In this document: positions 21,647 to 31,435 of the stretch, piece after piece
Layout of the letters: each line of letters opens with the position of its first letter
Position numbering within the stretch: position 1 is the stretch's first letter
NCBI GenBank assembly: GCA_946184125.1
Contig: CAMHEL010000004.1
Span: forward strand, 1 to 64,000
From: an uncultured Prevotellaceae bacterium
GTDB lineage: Bacteria > Bacteroidota > Bacteroidia > Bacteroidales > Bacteroidaceae
DNA: 64,000 nt
Reading direction: 5' to 3'
Notes under the pieces: generated by a model
Databases searched by the model: none
What the model was told of the DNA's origin: nothing
What the model saw: only the letters and a program-made list of their open reading frames with translations
Translations under genes and position numbers: made by a program

Positions 21647-22279
21647 TTATATGTTTAATCCCGAGAAGCACATCATAGCCATGGCCATAAGGCCCACGGT
21701 GATGAAGGTGATGCCCAGACCCTTGAGAGGTTCCGGCACATCGCTGTATTCCATTTTCTCCCTGATGGCACCCATGGCCACGATGGCGAGCGTCCATCCA
21801 ATACCACTACCGAGAGCATACACGATGGCATCGACGATGCTTCCGATGTATTGCGAGCTTGCCGGGTCGAGGTTGATGCGCTGCTGCATGAAGAGCGACG
21901 CACCCATGATGGCGCAGTTGACGGCGATGAGCGGGAGGAAGATACCCAGAGCGGCGTAGAGCGACGGAGAGTATTTCTCGACGGTCATCTCGACGAGCTG
22001 CACCATGCCGGCGATGACAGCGATGAAGAGGATGAAGCTGAGATAAGAGAGGTCGACGCCCTGTATGATGCAGTCGGGTCCGAGGACTTTGGTCTGCAGG
22101 AGATAATCGACGGGCACGGTGACGAGCAGCACGAAGGTGACAGCCAGTCCGAGTCCGAGCGAGGTCTTGACATTCTTCGATACGGCAAGGAACGAGCACA
22201 TGCCGAGGAAGAAAGCGAAAATCATGTTGTCGACGAAAATCGACCTGAAAAACAAACTGACAAGATGTTCCATAATCAT
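21647..22279 (-). CDS. nqrE: Na+-translocating NADH:quinone reductase subunit E
   Basis: [45 protein letters not shown] is typical NqrE; operon position. Confidence 0.95.
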   Translation of the reverse strand: MIMEHLVSLFFRSIFVDNMIFAFFLGMCSFLAVSKNVKTSLGLGLAVTFVLLVTVPVDYLLQTKVLGPDCIIQGVDLSYLSFILFIAVIAGMVQLVEMTVEKYSPSLYAALGIFLPLIAVNCAIMGASLFMQQRINLDPASSQYIGSIVDAIVYALGSGIGWTLAIVAMGAIREKMEYSDVPEPLKGLGITFITVGLMAMAMMCFSGLNI

Positions 22280-22905
22280 TTCTCCTCCTTATAGAAATAA
22301 GCTCTGTGAACCCAGATGACGCAGCCGAGCAGGATGAGTGCCATGGCCGGCATGGTCATCATGCCATTGTTGATATATCCAGCATCGTAAGCCGCCTGCG
22401 GGATGAGCTGGAATCCGAGGAGCGAGCCTCGGCCGAGCAATTCGCGCACGCCACCGACGATGATGAGGATAAGTGCGTAGCCCAGACCGTTGGCCACACC
22501 GTCGAGGAAGCTGGGCCAGGGTTTGTTCATCATGGCGAACGCCTCGAGGCGCCCCATGAGGATACAGTTGGTGATAATCAGTCCCACGTAGACCGAGAGT
22601 TGCACGCTGACGTCATAGGCGAAAGCCTTGAGCACCTGGCTGACGATGGTGACGAGCGTCGCCACGACCACCAGCTGCACGATGATACGTATGCGGTTCG
22701 GTATGGTGTTGCGTATAATCGAGATGATGACATTGGCGAATGCCGTGATGATGGTCACCGCCAGTCCCATGACGATAGCCGGCTTGAGCTGTGAGGTGAC
22801 AGCGAGTGCCGAGCAGATGCCGAGCACCTGCACCAGAATAGGATGATCGAGATTGAGAGGTCTTCCGAACGCCTCCTTATTCTCTTTAGAAAAGAGTTTA
22901 CTCAT
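22276..22905 (-). CDS. nqrD: Na+-translocating NADH:quinone reductase subunit D
   Basis: '[20 protein letters not shown]'-type N-terminus and NqrD/RnfE-like membrane segments; overlaps nqrE by 4 bp. Confidence 0.95.
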   Translation of the reverse strand: MSKLFSKENKEAFGRPLNLDHPILVQVLGICSALAVTSQLKPAIVMGLAVTIITAFANVIISIIRNTIPNRIRIIVQLVVVATLVTIVSQVLKAFAYDVSVQLSVYVGLIITNCILMGRLEAFAMMNKPWPSFLDGVANGLGYALILIIVGGVRELLGRGSLLGFQLIPQAAYDAGYINNGMMTMPAMALILLGCVIWVHRAYFYKEEK

Positions 22906-22910
22906 ATCGT

Positions 22911-23654
22911 TTATTCCTCCTTACTATTATCTAATAACTTGAAGTAACCGGCATATTTGGCAAATCCCTCCTGGAGCATGTCGCGCACACCGTTAGAGGT
23001 GAGTGTGGCTCCTGTGACGGCATCGACCTCTGAGGCCGGGTTGGTCACGTTTTTCTCCACAGAGAGTGCCACGCTGCCGTCTTCGTTATAGATTTGCTTT
23101 CCTTTGAATAGTTCCTGCCAGGCCTGGCTGTCTTTGATTTCAGCACCGAGTCCGGCCGTCTCGCTCTCATGGTTGAAATATGCCCCGTAAATGGTCTTGC
23201 CGTCGGCATTGACAGCGATGTAGCCATTGATGGGTCCCCACAGTCCCATGCCATATACAGGCACGACGTATTTCTCCTCTTCCCCTATTCTGCAGAAGTA
23301 GACGACGAGGTTACCGTCCTTGTAGTCAGCACTGTTGAGCAAGAATCCGTTGCTCTCGGCGCCTTCGTGGTCGTTGGGGGTGGGTTGGCAGTCATCGTTG
23401 AGGATGACATCGCTGAGCACCACCTCGTTGTATTTCTTCGCTGCCTCCTCATCGCTCAGTCCACGTATGTTGAGCGAGTAGAGGATTTGCTTTTTCTTGT
23501 CGAGCGCCACGTTAGCCTCCTGCTTTTCCTTGAGCGACTGATAGACGAAGGCGAGCAGGAAAGCGACGATGATGACCAAGCATGCGGAGTAGATGATGGT
23601 GTAGGCGTTTGAATTGGTGTTCAAGCCCTTGTTTTTCTCGTTTGCCATAGCCAT
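22911..23654 (-). CDS. nqrC: Na+-translocating NADH:quinone reductase subunit C
   Basis: N-terminal TM helix; C-terminal flavinylation motif 'EVDAVTGATLTSNGV'. Confidence 0.95.
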   Translation of the reverse strand: MAMANEKNKGLNTNSNAYTIIYSACLVIIVAFLLAFVYQSLKEKQEANVALDKKKQILYSLNIRGLSDEEAAKKYNEVVLSDVILNDDCQPTPNDHEGAESNGFLLNSADYKDGNLVVYFCRIGEEEKYVVPVYGMGLWGPINGYIAVNADGKTIYGAYFNHESETAGLGAEIKDSQAWQELFKGKQIYNEDGSVALSVEKNVTNPASEVDAVTGATLTSNGVRDMLQEGFAKYAGYFKLLDNSKEE

Positions 23655-23655
23655 G

Positions 23656-24816
23656 TTATTTGTTGGGGGTTAGACGTTTCATACGCTTCGAGATGTTGCG
23701 CTGTACCACGCAGTAGTCGATGAGCGGTGCGAACATGTTCATGAACAGGATGGCGAGCATCATGCCCTCGGGATAGCCGGGGTTCATCACGCGGATGATG
23801 ACCGCCATGATGCCGATGAGCAGTCCATAGATCCATTTGCCGCACTCTGTCCGTGCACTGGTGACGGGGTCGGTGGCCATGAAGACGGCACCGAAGGCAA
23901 ATCCGCCGAGCACGAGGTGCTCATAGAATGGGATGGTGGTCATGCCGATGGCGCTGAAGATGGCTGCCATGACGCCACCGCCGACGAAGACGCTCAGCAT
24001 GATCTTCCATGAAGCGATGCCCGTCCAGAGCAGCAAGATGGCGCCAAGAGCGATGGCGATGATGCTGGTCTCGCCGATGGAACCTGGGATGAAGCCCGTA
24101 ATCATGTCGCTCAGGCTGGATGTGACCTCAGCACCCTGCCCCACTTGTGCCAGAGGTGTGGCAGCGGTGAACCCGTCGGGCAGCGTGTTGCCCAGACCGA
24201 AAATCTTATCGGTGGCCACCCAAACCGTGTCGCCGCTCATCTTCTGCGGATAGGAGAAGAACAGGAAGGCACGCGTGACGAGCGCCACATTGAAGATGTT
24301 CATGCCCGTGCCGCCGAAAATCTCCTTGGCGAAGATGACGGCGAAGGCGCAGGAGATGGCGAGTATCCATAGCGGGCATCCCACCGGCACGATGAGCGGG
24401 ATAATCATACCCGACACGAGGTATCCTTCCTGGATTTCCTCACCCTTCCACTGTGCCCAGATGAACTCGATGCCAAGGCCGACGATGTAGCTGACAAGGA
24501 TTTTGGGCAATACGGCGAGGAAGCCGTAGAAGAAGATGCTCCAGAAGCTTGCCTCGGCAAGGGTGCCGGCAGCAGCGTAGTTCTGGTAGCCCACGTTGTA
24601 CATGCCGAAGAGCAATGCCGGCATGAGCGCTATGACCACCATACTCATGATACGCTTTGAGTCGATGGCGTCGTGTATATGTGCGCCGCTGCGCGACGTG
24701 GTGTTCGGGACGAAGAGGAAGGTCTCAAAGCCTTCGAACACACTTCGCAGGGCGTGCAGTCGTCCACCCTCCTCGAAAGAGGGCTTCAGTTGGTTAAGAT
24801 AACTTCTCAATGACAT
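23656..24816 (-). CDS. nqrB: Na+-translocating NADH:quinone reductase subunit B
   Basis: NqrB-like sequence 'GAHIHDAIDSKRIMSMVVIALMPALLFGMYNVGYQN', 'TDPVTSARTECGKWIYGLLIG'; operon position. Confidence 0.95.
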   Translation of the reverse strand: MSLRSYLNQLKPSFEEGGRLHALRSVFEGFETFLFVPNTTSRSGAHIHDAIDSKRIMSMVVIALMPALLFGMYNVGYQNYAAAGTLAEASFWSIFFYGFLAVLPKILVSYIVGLGIEFIWAQWKGEEIQEGYLVSGMIIPLIVPVGCPLWILAISCAFAVIFAKEIFGGTGMNIFNVALVTRAFLFFSYPQKMSGDTVWVATDKIFGLGNTLPDGFTAATPLAQVGQGAEVTSSLSDMITGFIPGSIGETSIIAIALGAILLLWTGIASWKIMLSVFVGGGVMAAIFSAIGMTTIPFYEHLVLGGFAFGAVFMATDPVTSARTECGKWIYGLLIGIMAVIIRVMNPGYPEGMMLAILFMNMFAPLIDYCVVQRNISKRMKRLTPNK

Positions 24817-24837
24817 AGCCTAATAATTTTCAGGTGA

Positions 24838-26190
24838 TTAAGCGTTCTCTTTTCTCAGCATGTCAAGTCCTTCACGCACAATGCGTTGCAGCTCCAACTT
24901 AGAGGAATCGATGAACTCTGCGACAGCGAAATCCTCGGGAGCCACCTCATAGATGCCCAACTGCTCCATTCGGTCGATGTTGCCAGTGATGATGGCCTTG
25001 ATGAGGTATTCTGCGTAAATGTCCATGGGCAATACGCTGTCGTATTCTCCACTCATGATAATATGCCTCTCGCCTCCTTTGATGCGTGCGTCGGCCACAT
25101 ATTCCTTCTTCTTTCCGAAGAGCCATGAGAAGTAACTGCGGTTGGCAGAGAACTGCTTGAATCGCGGCATAATCCATCCGAGCATCTCATCGACGTTGTC
25201 ACCCTCGGGGATGGCTGTGACTTCCGATGCATTTGCGGCAGCATAGCCCTCGAGCGAGGTGACCTTTCCGGTGAGAGGATTTCCGCTGATTAGCCTGACA
25301 TGCTTCTTGTCGGAATAATGCCCTTCGAGGATGTCGGCCAATGGCTGCCCCACGATGGTCTCCACATAACATGGATTGGCCATCTCGCTGCCACACAGTG
25401 CGATGGTTCGCCTCAAATCGACTTTCCCCTGTGCGAAATACCTTCCGATGAAGATGACAACAGTAGGTGGCACCGTCCAGACCACCTCACCTTTGTTGAC
25501 CGGGTCGAGATGGTTGACCTGCACGCCCACATTGCCAGCCGGACAGGGTCCGTCGAACACATTCACCTCGGCATCAGCCATGCTTGCGAGCGGTCCAGAT
25601 GCCTGTGCCGGAGAGATGCCGAGATAGGTCTTGGCGATGCGCGACAGAGCGGTGAGGCCGGTCTGGAAAGCCTTCTCGTCGCCCTCCAGCTCAAAGGAGA
25701 AGTCGGCGGCGAGCGGCATGTCGCGGAAGGCGCTCACGAAAATCGCCTTGGGTCGTGCATCGGGTGTTGCCGATACGGCATAGGGCAACTGAAGGATGTA
25801 GCCGAAGAGTCCCCCTTCGAGGAGAGCACTGACCACCGCCTCGCCATCCATCTGTTTGGGGTCTCTCACCTCAAACTTCTTGAATCGCTGCACCTTGTCG
25901 GCTGCCACCTTGACACAGAGCAGTTTGCGCCGGTCGCCGCGGACAACAGCCGTCACCTTGCCGCTGACAGGCGATGCAAATCCCACGTTGGGGAAGGCCT
26001 TGCTGACAAACAAGAAATCCCCTGCTTCGACCTGGTCACCCTCTCGCACGACCACCTTAGGCGCAACGCCGACAAAGTCCTCGGGAACGAGTGCATACTC
26101 CTCCGAAGGCTTTACGGGCATCCGCGTCATGGCGGCCTTTCCTTTGAGGTTGATATCCAGGCCTTTTCGTAATTTGATTACATTTGCCAT
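24838..26190 (-). CDS. nqrA: Na+-translocating NADH:quinone reductase subunit A
   Basis: 'IKLRKGLDINLKGKA', 'CPAGNVGVQVNHLDPV', 'GEYDSVLPMDIYAEYLIKAIITGNID'. Confidence 0.95.
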   Translation of the reverse strand: MANVIKLRKGLDINLKGKAAMTRMPVKPSEEYALVPEDFVGVAPKVVVREGDQVEAGDFLFVSKAFPNVGFASPVSGKVTAVVRGDRRKLLCVKVAADKVQRFKKFEVRDPKQMDGEAVVSALLEGGLFGYILQLPYAVSATPDARPKAIFVSAFRDMPLAADFSFELEGDEKAFQTGLTALSRIAKTYLGISPAQASGPLASMADAEVNVFDGPCPAGNVGVQVNHLDPVNKGEVVWTVPPTVVIFIGRYFAQGKVDLRRTIALCGSEMANPCYVETIVGQPLADILEGHYSDKKHVRLISGNPLTGKVTSLEGYAAANASEVTAIPEGDNVDEMLGWIMPRFKQFSANRSYFSWLFGKKKEYVADARIKGGERHIIMSGEYDSVLPMDIYAEYLIKAIITGNIDRMEQLGIYEVAPEDFAVAEFIDSSKLELQRIVREGLDMLRKENA

Positions 26191-26237
26191 AGATTTATAA
26201 TAACTGTTGGAATTGAGTATCGAATGCTAATAATTTG

Positions 26238-26245
26238 CAAAGATA
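26238..26245 (-). promoter_or_regulatory. -7 element of the nqr operon promoter
   Basis: Minus strand TATCTTTG (TAnnTTTG), ~48 bp upstream of the nqrA ATG; no well-spaced -33 element found. Confidence 0.5.
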
Positions 26246-26350
26246 GCATTTATTTTTTATTTTTTAAGGATTGCAATGATTTTTTGTGGAAAAAATGATG
26301 TAATTTTGCGTGCAAAACAAGTAGGGTCCTGTCCACATATAGTTAGTATT

Positions 26351-29300
26351 GTGGCGTGCCTATCCGAAGACCAACACCATTTCAACCTACCAAACATCAA
26401 AATAATCCGTCGCCTCATCACCTGGCTGGTATGGCTGCTTGTCGGCACCCTTGCCACGCTGCTCTTGCTGCTGCATCTGCCAGCAGTACAGGGGTATCTT
26501 GGCACTCGTGCTTCAGAGATCATCGGCGACCGCCTCGGCACCACAGTGAAAGTGGGTAGCATCGACCTGGGCTTTCTCAACCGCATCATCATCGACGACT
26601 TCGCCGTTGCCGACCAGCAAGGGCAACCGATGCTCAGCGCCACCCGCCTCTCGGCAAAAGTAGAGCTTACCCCCCTCCTTCAGGGCCGCATCTCTGTGTC
26701 GTCGGCACAGGTGTTCGGTCTGAAAGCCATCCTCAGCAAGGCGACCGCCGACAGTCCCCTCAACATCCAGTTCGTGCTCGACTCCCTCGCCAGCGACAGC
26801 AGCAGCGAGCACACACCCCTTGACCTGAACATCAACTCGCTCGTGGTGCGCAACGGCGCCGTGAGCTACGACCAACTCGACATCCCGGCCACCCCAGGAC
26901 TGTTCTGCCCCCAGCACATCGCCGTCAGTGGTCTCAGCGGCCATCTCACGCTGCAGCAACTCACCGACGACCTCATCGACCTGAAAGTGAAGCGTTTAGC
27001 CCTTCACGAGGCCTCCGGCATCGACCTTCGCCGCCTCACCCTTCACCTTCAGGCCGACCGCCGCCGGGCCCTTGTCACCCAACTGGCCCTCGGAATGGGC
27101 AACAGCAGTCTCGAGGCCGACACCCTTGAAGCCAACTACCAGTGGATAGGCGATAGCATCGTGCTGCCTTCCCTCACCTACCGTGGACAGGTCGACCGTG
27201 CCGAGATCCATCCCTCCGACTTCAGTGCCTTCCTGCCCCGTGCCCGTGGCATGAACACCGTTGTCAATCTCGCGACACGTTTTTCAGGCACTACCGATGC
27301 CGTAAGCATCCCCCAGCTCAACATCCGTTCCACGGAAGGTTTCACACTGAGCGCCGACGGTTCCGTCAGCCGCCTGCGCAGTGTTCCCCGCTGGCTGTTG
27401 CGCATAGGCCGGCTCGATGTCACACCCTCAGCCATCGACCGCATCACGCTGCTTGCCGGCACCAACATCCCCGAACCGGTGAGAAGGTTGGGGAGAATCA
27501 ACTACGTCGGCGAGGTGGGCGGCGACGGCGACTCATACGCCATGCGTGGCCATCTCGCCACCGATGCCGGACAAGTGTCGCTCACCTTCGGCTTGCGCGA
27601 CAAGCACCTCACCGGCCATGCCGAGACCGACGGCTTCCAGCTCGGCAGCATCCTCGATGAAAACCAGTTAGGTACGGTGGCGACAACCATCGACATCGAC
27701 GGTCAGCTGCCCCTCGGCCGGGAGATGACCATGCTGGCCAAAGGTGTGGTGCGGCGTCTCGACTTCAACGGTCACACCTACAACAACATCACCATCGACG
27801 GTTTTTACGACCATGAGAGCTTCGACGGCACGCTCGGCATCGACGACCCCAACGGGCTCATCGGCATCGAAGGAAAGTTCAACCTCTCCGCCCAGTCGCC
27901 CTCGGCAACCATCAGCGCCAGTGCCCGCCATTTCACCCCCGAGGCCCTGGGCATAGCAGGAGCCTTCCTTCGCGACCACACCTTCGATGCCGACATCACC
28001 ACCAACATCACCGGCAACCTGGACAACCTCGAGGGCACCATCGACATCGACCACCTCACGCTCACCGCACCCGGCAAGAACTACCATCTCGAGCACCTGC
28101 ACATCGATGCCGACAACAGCGGCACCGACAAGCATTTCATGATGAACAGCGACTTTGGCGAAGTGAATCTCAACGGTCAGTACGACCTTGCCCACGCCGC
28201 CAACAGCATCCTCCGCATTGTGAAGAACCACCTGCCATCGCTGCCACTGCTCACGACCGCCAAGAGTCCCTACGACCAGCGTTTCACACTCACTGCCGAC
28301 ATCGACCGCAGCGACTGGCTCAAGACCTTCACCGACCTCGACCTCACCATCAACTCCCCCCTGCATGTCGACGCACAAGTTGATGAGACCGAGCAATCAC
28401 TCAGCCTCACCTGTCTCGCCCCGAGCATTGAATATAACGATGGCGACTACCGCGACATCAACCTGACCCTCGTCTCTTCAGGCGACACCCTCAAGGCCGA
28501 CGGCAGTCTGGTGAAGATGCAGGAGAGCGGCAAGGGCATCGACCTTGTGCTGCAAGCCAACGCAGCCCACGACATGCTCTCCACCGATGTGGCCTTCGAC
28601 AACCACGGCGGCAGCCAGCGCCTTCGCGGTTCACTCGCCAGCGACACACAATTCCTCACCCTCGACGGCAGGCCGACAGCCAACGTGCACATCAACTCAT
28701 CGCAAATCTTCCTCAACGGCATGCCTTGGAACGTGGAGCCATCGACGCTGCAGCTTGCCAAAGGGCGCATCAACATCGATGACTTCACCGTGAAAAACGG
28801 CGACCAGCACATCATCATCGCCGGCTCACTCACCGACAACCCCACCGACACCATCCATGCCGACCTCAACCGCATCGACATGGCCTTCTTCTCAAACATC
28901 GTGCATATCAACGGCATCGACTTCGGAGGCCATATCACGGGCGGCGCCTATGTCACCTCGGTCTATGACACACCAGAGGCACAAGCCGACCTCTATATCG
29001 ACAACTTCCAGTTCGTCGATGGCCGCATCGGCGACATGAATCTCAAAGTGGCATGGGACGGCAAAGACAAATGCATCACCCTCAACGGCTTGGCCACCGA
29101 CGGCACAGAAGGCACCACCGACATCGATGGCTACGTGCAGCTCGAAGAAGAAAAGCTCAATCTCAACATTAACGCTCACGGCACCCCCCTTCACTTCCTG
29201 ATGAAATTCTGCGACAGTTTCATGAGCGACATCTCCGCCCGCGTCGATGGCAATGTGTGCATCTCGGGGCCCCTTGACGCTATCAACATGGAGGGCAAGG

Positions 29301-30820
29301 TGGTGGCCAACGGCCCTGTCACCCTCTCCAGCCTCAACACCACCTATATGCTGCGCAACGACACCGTACGCCTCGTCCCCGACCATATCCTCTTCAGTGG
29401 CGACAGCATCTTCGACCGTGACGGCCACGTCGCCACGGTGAGCGGCAGCATCGACCATGAAAACATGAGCGACTTCACCTTCGGCCTCGACATCAATGCC
29501 AGGAATCTGCTTGCCTACGACTTTCCCGACTTCGGCGACGACACCTTCTGCGGCACCGTCTATGCCACCGGCGACTGCCACATCAGAGGTGTGAGCGGCG
29601 AAGTGACCATCGATGTGAACGCCACCCCCGAGCGGGGCACCGTCTTCTACTACAATGCCGCCGGTCCCGACCTGCTCAGCCGTCAGGACTTCATCCAATG
29701 GAACGACGTCACCCCCGAGGCCATCGACTACTCCGACCTCCCCTCAGCCAGCAAAGACGCATCGACCATCATCCATCACGACGACGAAGACGAGGAGGCG
29801 AAAGCAGAAGAAGACATCCCCTCCAACTTGCGCATGAATTTCCAAATCAATGCGACACCCGATGCCGCCCTCCGGCTGCTCATGGATACCGAGAGCGGCG
29901 ACTACATCGCTCTCTACGGCAACGGCACCTTGCGCGCATCGTACTTCAACAAAGGCGCCTTCAACCTCTACGGAAACTATGTGGTGGACCATGGAATATA
30001 CAAGCTGACCATACAGAACGTCATCAAGAAGGAGTTCCAATTCCAGCAAGGCGGAACCCTCGCCTTCGCTGGCGACCCCTACGATGCCGCACTCGACCTT
30101 AAAGCCATATACACCGTCAACAGCGTGCCCCTCTCCGACCTCAACATCGGACAAAGCTTCGCCGTCAACAATATCCGTGTCAACTGCATCATGAACATTC
30201 TCGGCACGCCCGCCCAGCCCACCGTAGACTTCGACATGGAGATGCCCACCGTCAACTCCGATGCCCAGCAGATGGTGCGAAGCATCATCAACAGCGAAGA
30301 TGAACTCAACCAGCAAGTCGTCTACCTGCTCGCCATAGGACGGTTCTACAACCAGAGTGCCGATGCCTTGACCCCAGAGGGACAGAGCCAGACCAGCCTC
30401 GCCATGCAGAGTCTGCTCAGCGGCACCATCAGCCAGCAGATCAACAACGTCATCAACAGCTTTGTGAAGACCAGCAACTGGAACTTCGGTGCCAATATAT
30501 CGACGGGCAACGAAGGATTCAACAACGCCGAGTATGAAGGATTGCTCAGCGGGCGGCTGCTCAACAACCGGCTGCTCATCAACGGGCAGTTCGGCTACCG
30601 CGACAACCCCAACGCCACCACCAGTTTCATAGGCGACTTCGACATCCGCTACCTGCTCTACCCCAACGGCAACCTCGCCGTGAAAGTCTACAACCAGACC
30701 AATGACCGCTATTTCGTGAAAAACAGCCTCAACACACAGGGCATTGGCCTCATCATGAAAAAAGACTTCAACGGATGGAGAGAGTTGCTCAACAGGCGAA
30801 AGAAGAAGAAAAACGACTGA
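26351..30820 (+). CDS. TamB-like translocation/assembly module protein; start uncertain (ORF opens at 26276)
   Basis: N-terminal anchor 'RLITWLVWLLVGTLATLLLLLHLPAVQGYLGTRASEIIGDRLGTTVKVGSIDLGFLNRIIIDDFAV', long beta-rich body, C-terminal DUF490/TamB-like block. A TAATTTTG -7 element at 26301-26308 lies inside the ORF-track N-terminus, so an in-frame GTG at 26351 is proposed. Confidence 0.8.
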   Translation: MACLSEDQHHFNLPNIKIIRRLITWLVWLLVGTLATLLLLLHLPAVQGYLGTRASEIIGDRLGTTVKVGSIDLGFLNRIIIDDFAVADQQGQPMLSATRLSAKVELTPLLQGRISVSSAQVFGLKAILSKATADSPLNIQFVLDSLASDSSSEHTPLDLNINSLVVRNGAVSYDQLDIPATPGLFCPQHIAVSGLSGHLTLQQLTDDLIDLKVKRLALHEASGIDLRRLTLHLQADRRRALVTQLALGMGNSSLEADTLEANYQWIGDSIVLPSLTYRGQVDRAEIHPSDFSAFLPRARGMNTVVNLATRFSGTTDAVSIPQLNIRSTEGFTLSADGSVSRLRSVPRWLLRIGRLDVTPSAIDRITLLAGTNIPEPVRRLGRINYVGEVGGDGDSYAMRGHLATDAGQVSLTFGLRDKHLTGHAETDGFQLGSILDENQLGTVATTIDIDGQLPLGREMTMLAKGVVRRLDFNGHTYNNITIDGFYDHESFDGTLGIDDPNGLIGIEGKFNLSAQSPSATISASARHFTPEALGIAGAFLRDHTFDADITTNITGNLDNLEGTIDIDHLTLTAPGKNYHLEHLHIDADNSGTDKHFMMNSDFGEVNLNGQYDLAHAANSILRIVKNHLPSLPLLTTAKSPYDQRFTLTADIDRSDWLKTFTDLDLTINSPLHVDAQVDETEQSLSLTCLAPSIEYNDGDYRDINLTLVSSGDTLKADGSLVKMQESGKGIDLVLQANAAHDMLSTDVAFDNHGGSQRLRGSLASDTQFLTLDGRPTANVHINSSQIFLNGMPWNVEPSTLQLAKGRINIDDFTVKNGDQHIIIAGSLTDNPTDTIHADLNRIDMAFFSNIVHINGIDFGGHITGGAYVTSVYDTPEAQADLYIDNFQFVDGRIGDMNLKVAWDGKDKCITLNGLATDGTEGTTDIDGYVQLEEEKLNLNINAHGTPLHFLMKFCDSFMSDISARVDGNVCISGPLDAINMEGKVVANGPVTLSSLNTTYMLRNDTVRLVPDHILFSGDSIFDRDGHVATVSGSIDHENMSDFTFGLDINARNLLAYDFPDFGDDTFCGTVYATGDCHIRGVSGEVTIDVNATPERGTVFYYNAAGPDLLSRQDFIQWNDVTPEAIDYSDLPSASKDASTIIHHDDEDEEAKAEEDIPSNLRMNFQINATPDAALRLLMDTESGDYIALYGNGTLRASYFNKGAFNLYGNYVVDHGIYKLTIQNVIKKEFQFQQGGTLAFAGDPYDAALDLKAIYTVNSVPLSDLNIGQSFAVNNIRVNCIMNILGTPAQPTVDFDMEMPTVNSDAQQMVRSIINSEDELNQQVVYLLAIGRFYNQSADALTPEGQSQTSLAMQSLLSGTISQQINNVINSFVKTSNWNFGANISTGNEGFNNAEYEGLLSGRLLNNRLLINGQFGYRDNPNATTSFIGDFDIRYLLYPNGNLAVKVYNQTNDRYFVKNSLNTQGIGLIMKKDFNGWRELLNRRKKKKND

Positions 30821-30934
30821 AAGATACCCCCCTTCGCCGCTGTCACCTGGCGCCCCACAGTGCAGCACCAAGGCTCAGACAGACAGCGCGGCAGGGTAAA
30901 ACAATCAACAAAAGGTGCTGCAACAAGAAAAGCC

Positions 30935-31390
30935 ATGAAAATAGGAGACAAAGCCCCAGAGATTCTCGGACATGACGAAAATGGAAACGAAGTGCGGCTG
31001 AGCGACTACCAGGGACGCAAAATCGTACTCTATTTCTATCCGAAAGACATGACATCGGGATGCACGGCAGAGGCCTGCAACCTGCGCGACAACATCGGTG
31101 ACCTCGAAGAAGGCGGATATGCTATCATCGGTGCCAGCATCGATGATGCCAAATCGCACCAGAAATTCATCGCCAAGCACGAACTGCCCTTCCATCTCAT
31201 CGCCGACACCGACAAAACGCTCGTCGAGCAGTTTGGCGTCTGGGGAGAGAAAAGCATGTATGGCAGGAAATACTTCGGTACTTTCCGCACCACCTTCATC
31301 ATCAACGAGGAAGGCATCGTGGAGCGCATCATCGGTCCAAAGCAAATCAAGACCAAAGACCATGCAAAGCAAATACTCGAAGGCGCCTGA
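30935..31390 (+). CDS. bcp: Thioredoxin-dependent thiol peroxidase (peroxiredoxin Q/Bcp)
   Basis: MKIGDKAPEILGHDENGNEVRLSDYQGRKIVLYFYPKDMTSGCTAEACNLRDN, with Bcp-type 'YPKDMTSGCTAEA'. Confidence 0.93.
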   Translation: MKIGDKAPEILGHDENGNEVRLSDYQGRKIVLYFYPKDMTSGCTAEACNLRDNIGDLEEGGYAIIGASIDDAKSHQKFIAKHELPFHLIADTDKTLVEQFGVWGEKSMYGRKYFGTFRTTFIINEEGIVERIIGPKQIKTKDHAKQILEGA

Positions 31391-31435
31391 CCCACACCAT
31401 CACCATTCCCTTTAACCTAAACAGCACATCAGACT

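Noticed and set aside
29744-30871. 375-aa minus-strand ORF opposite the TamB-like gene
   Set aside because: Antisense artefact; acidic V/E/G-rich translation, no homology-like motifs.
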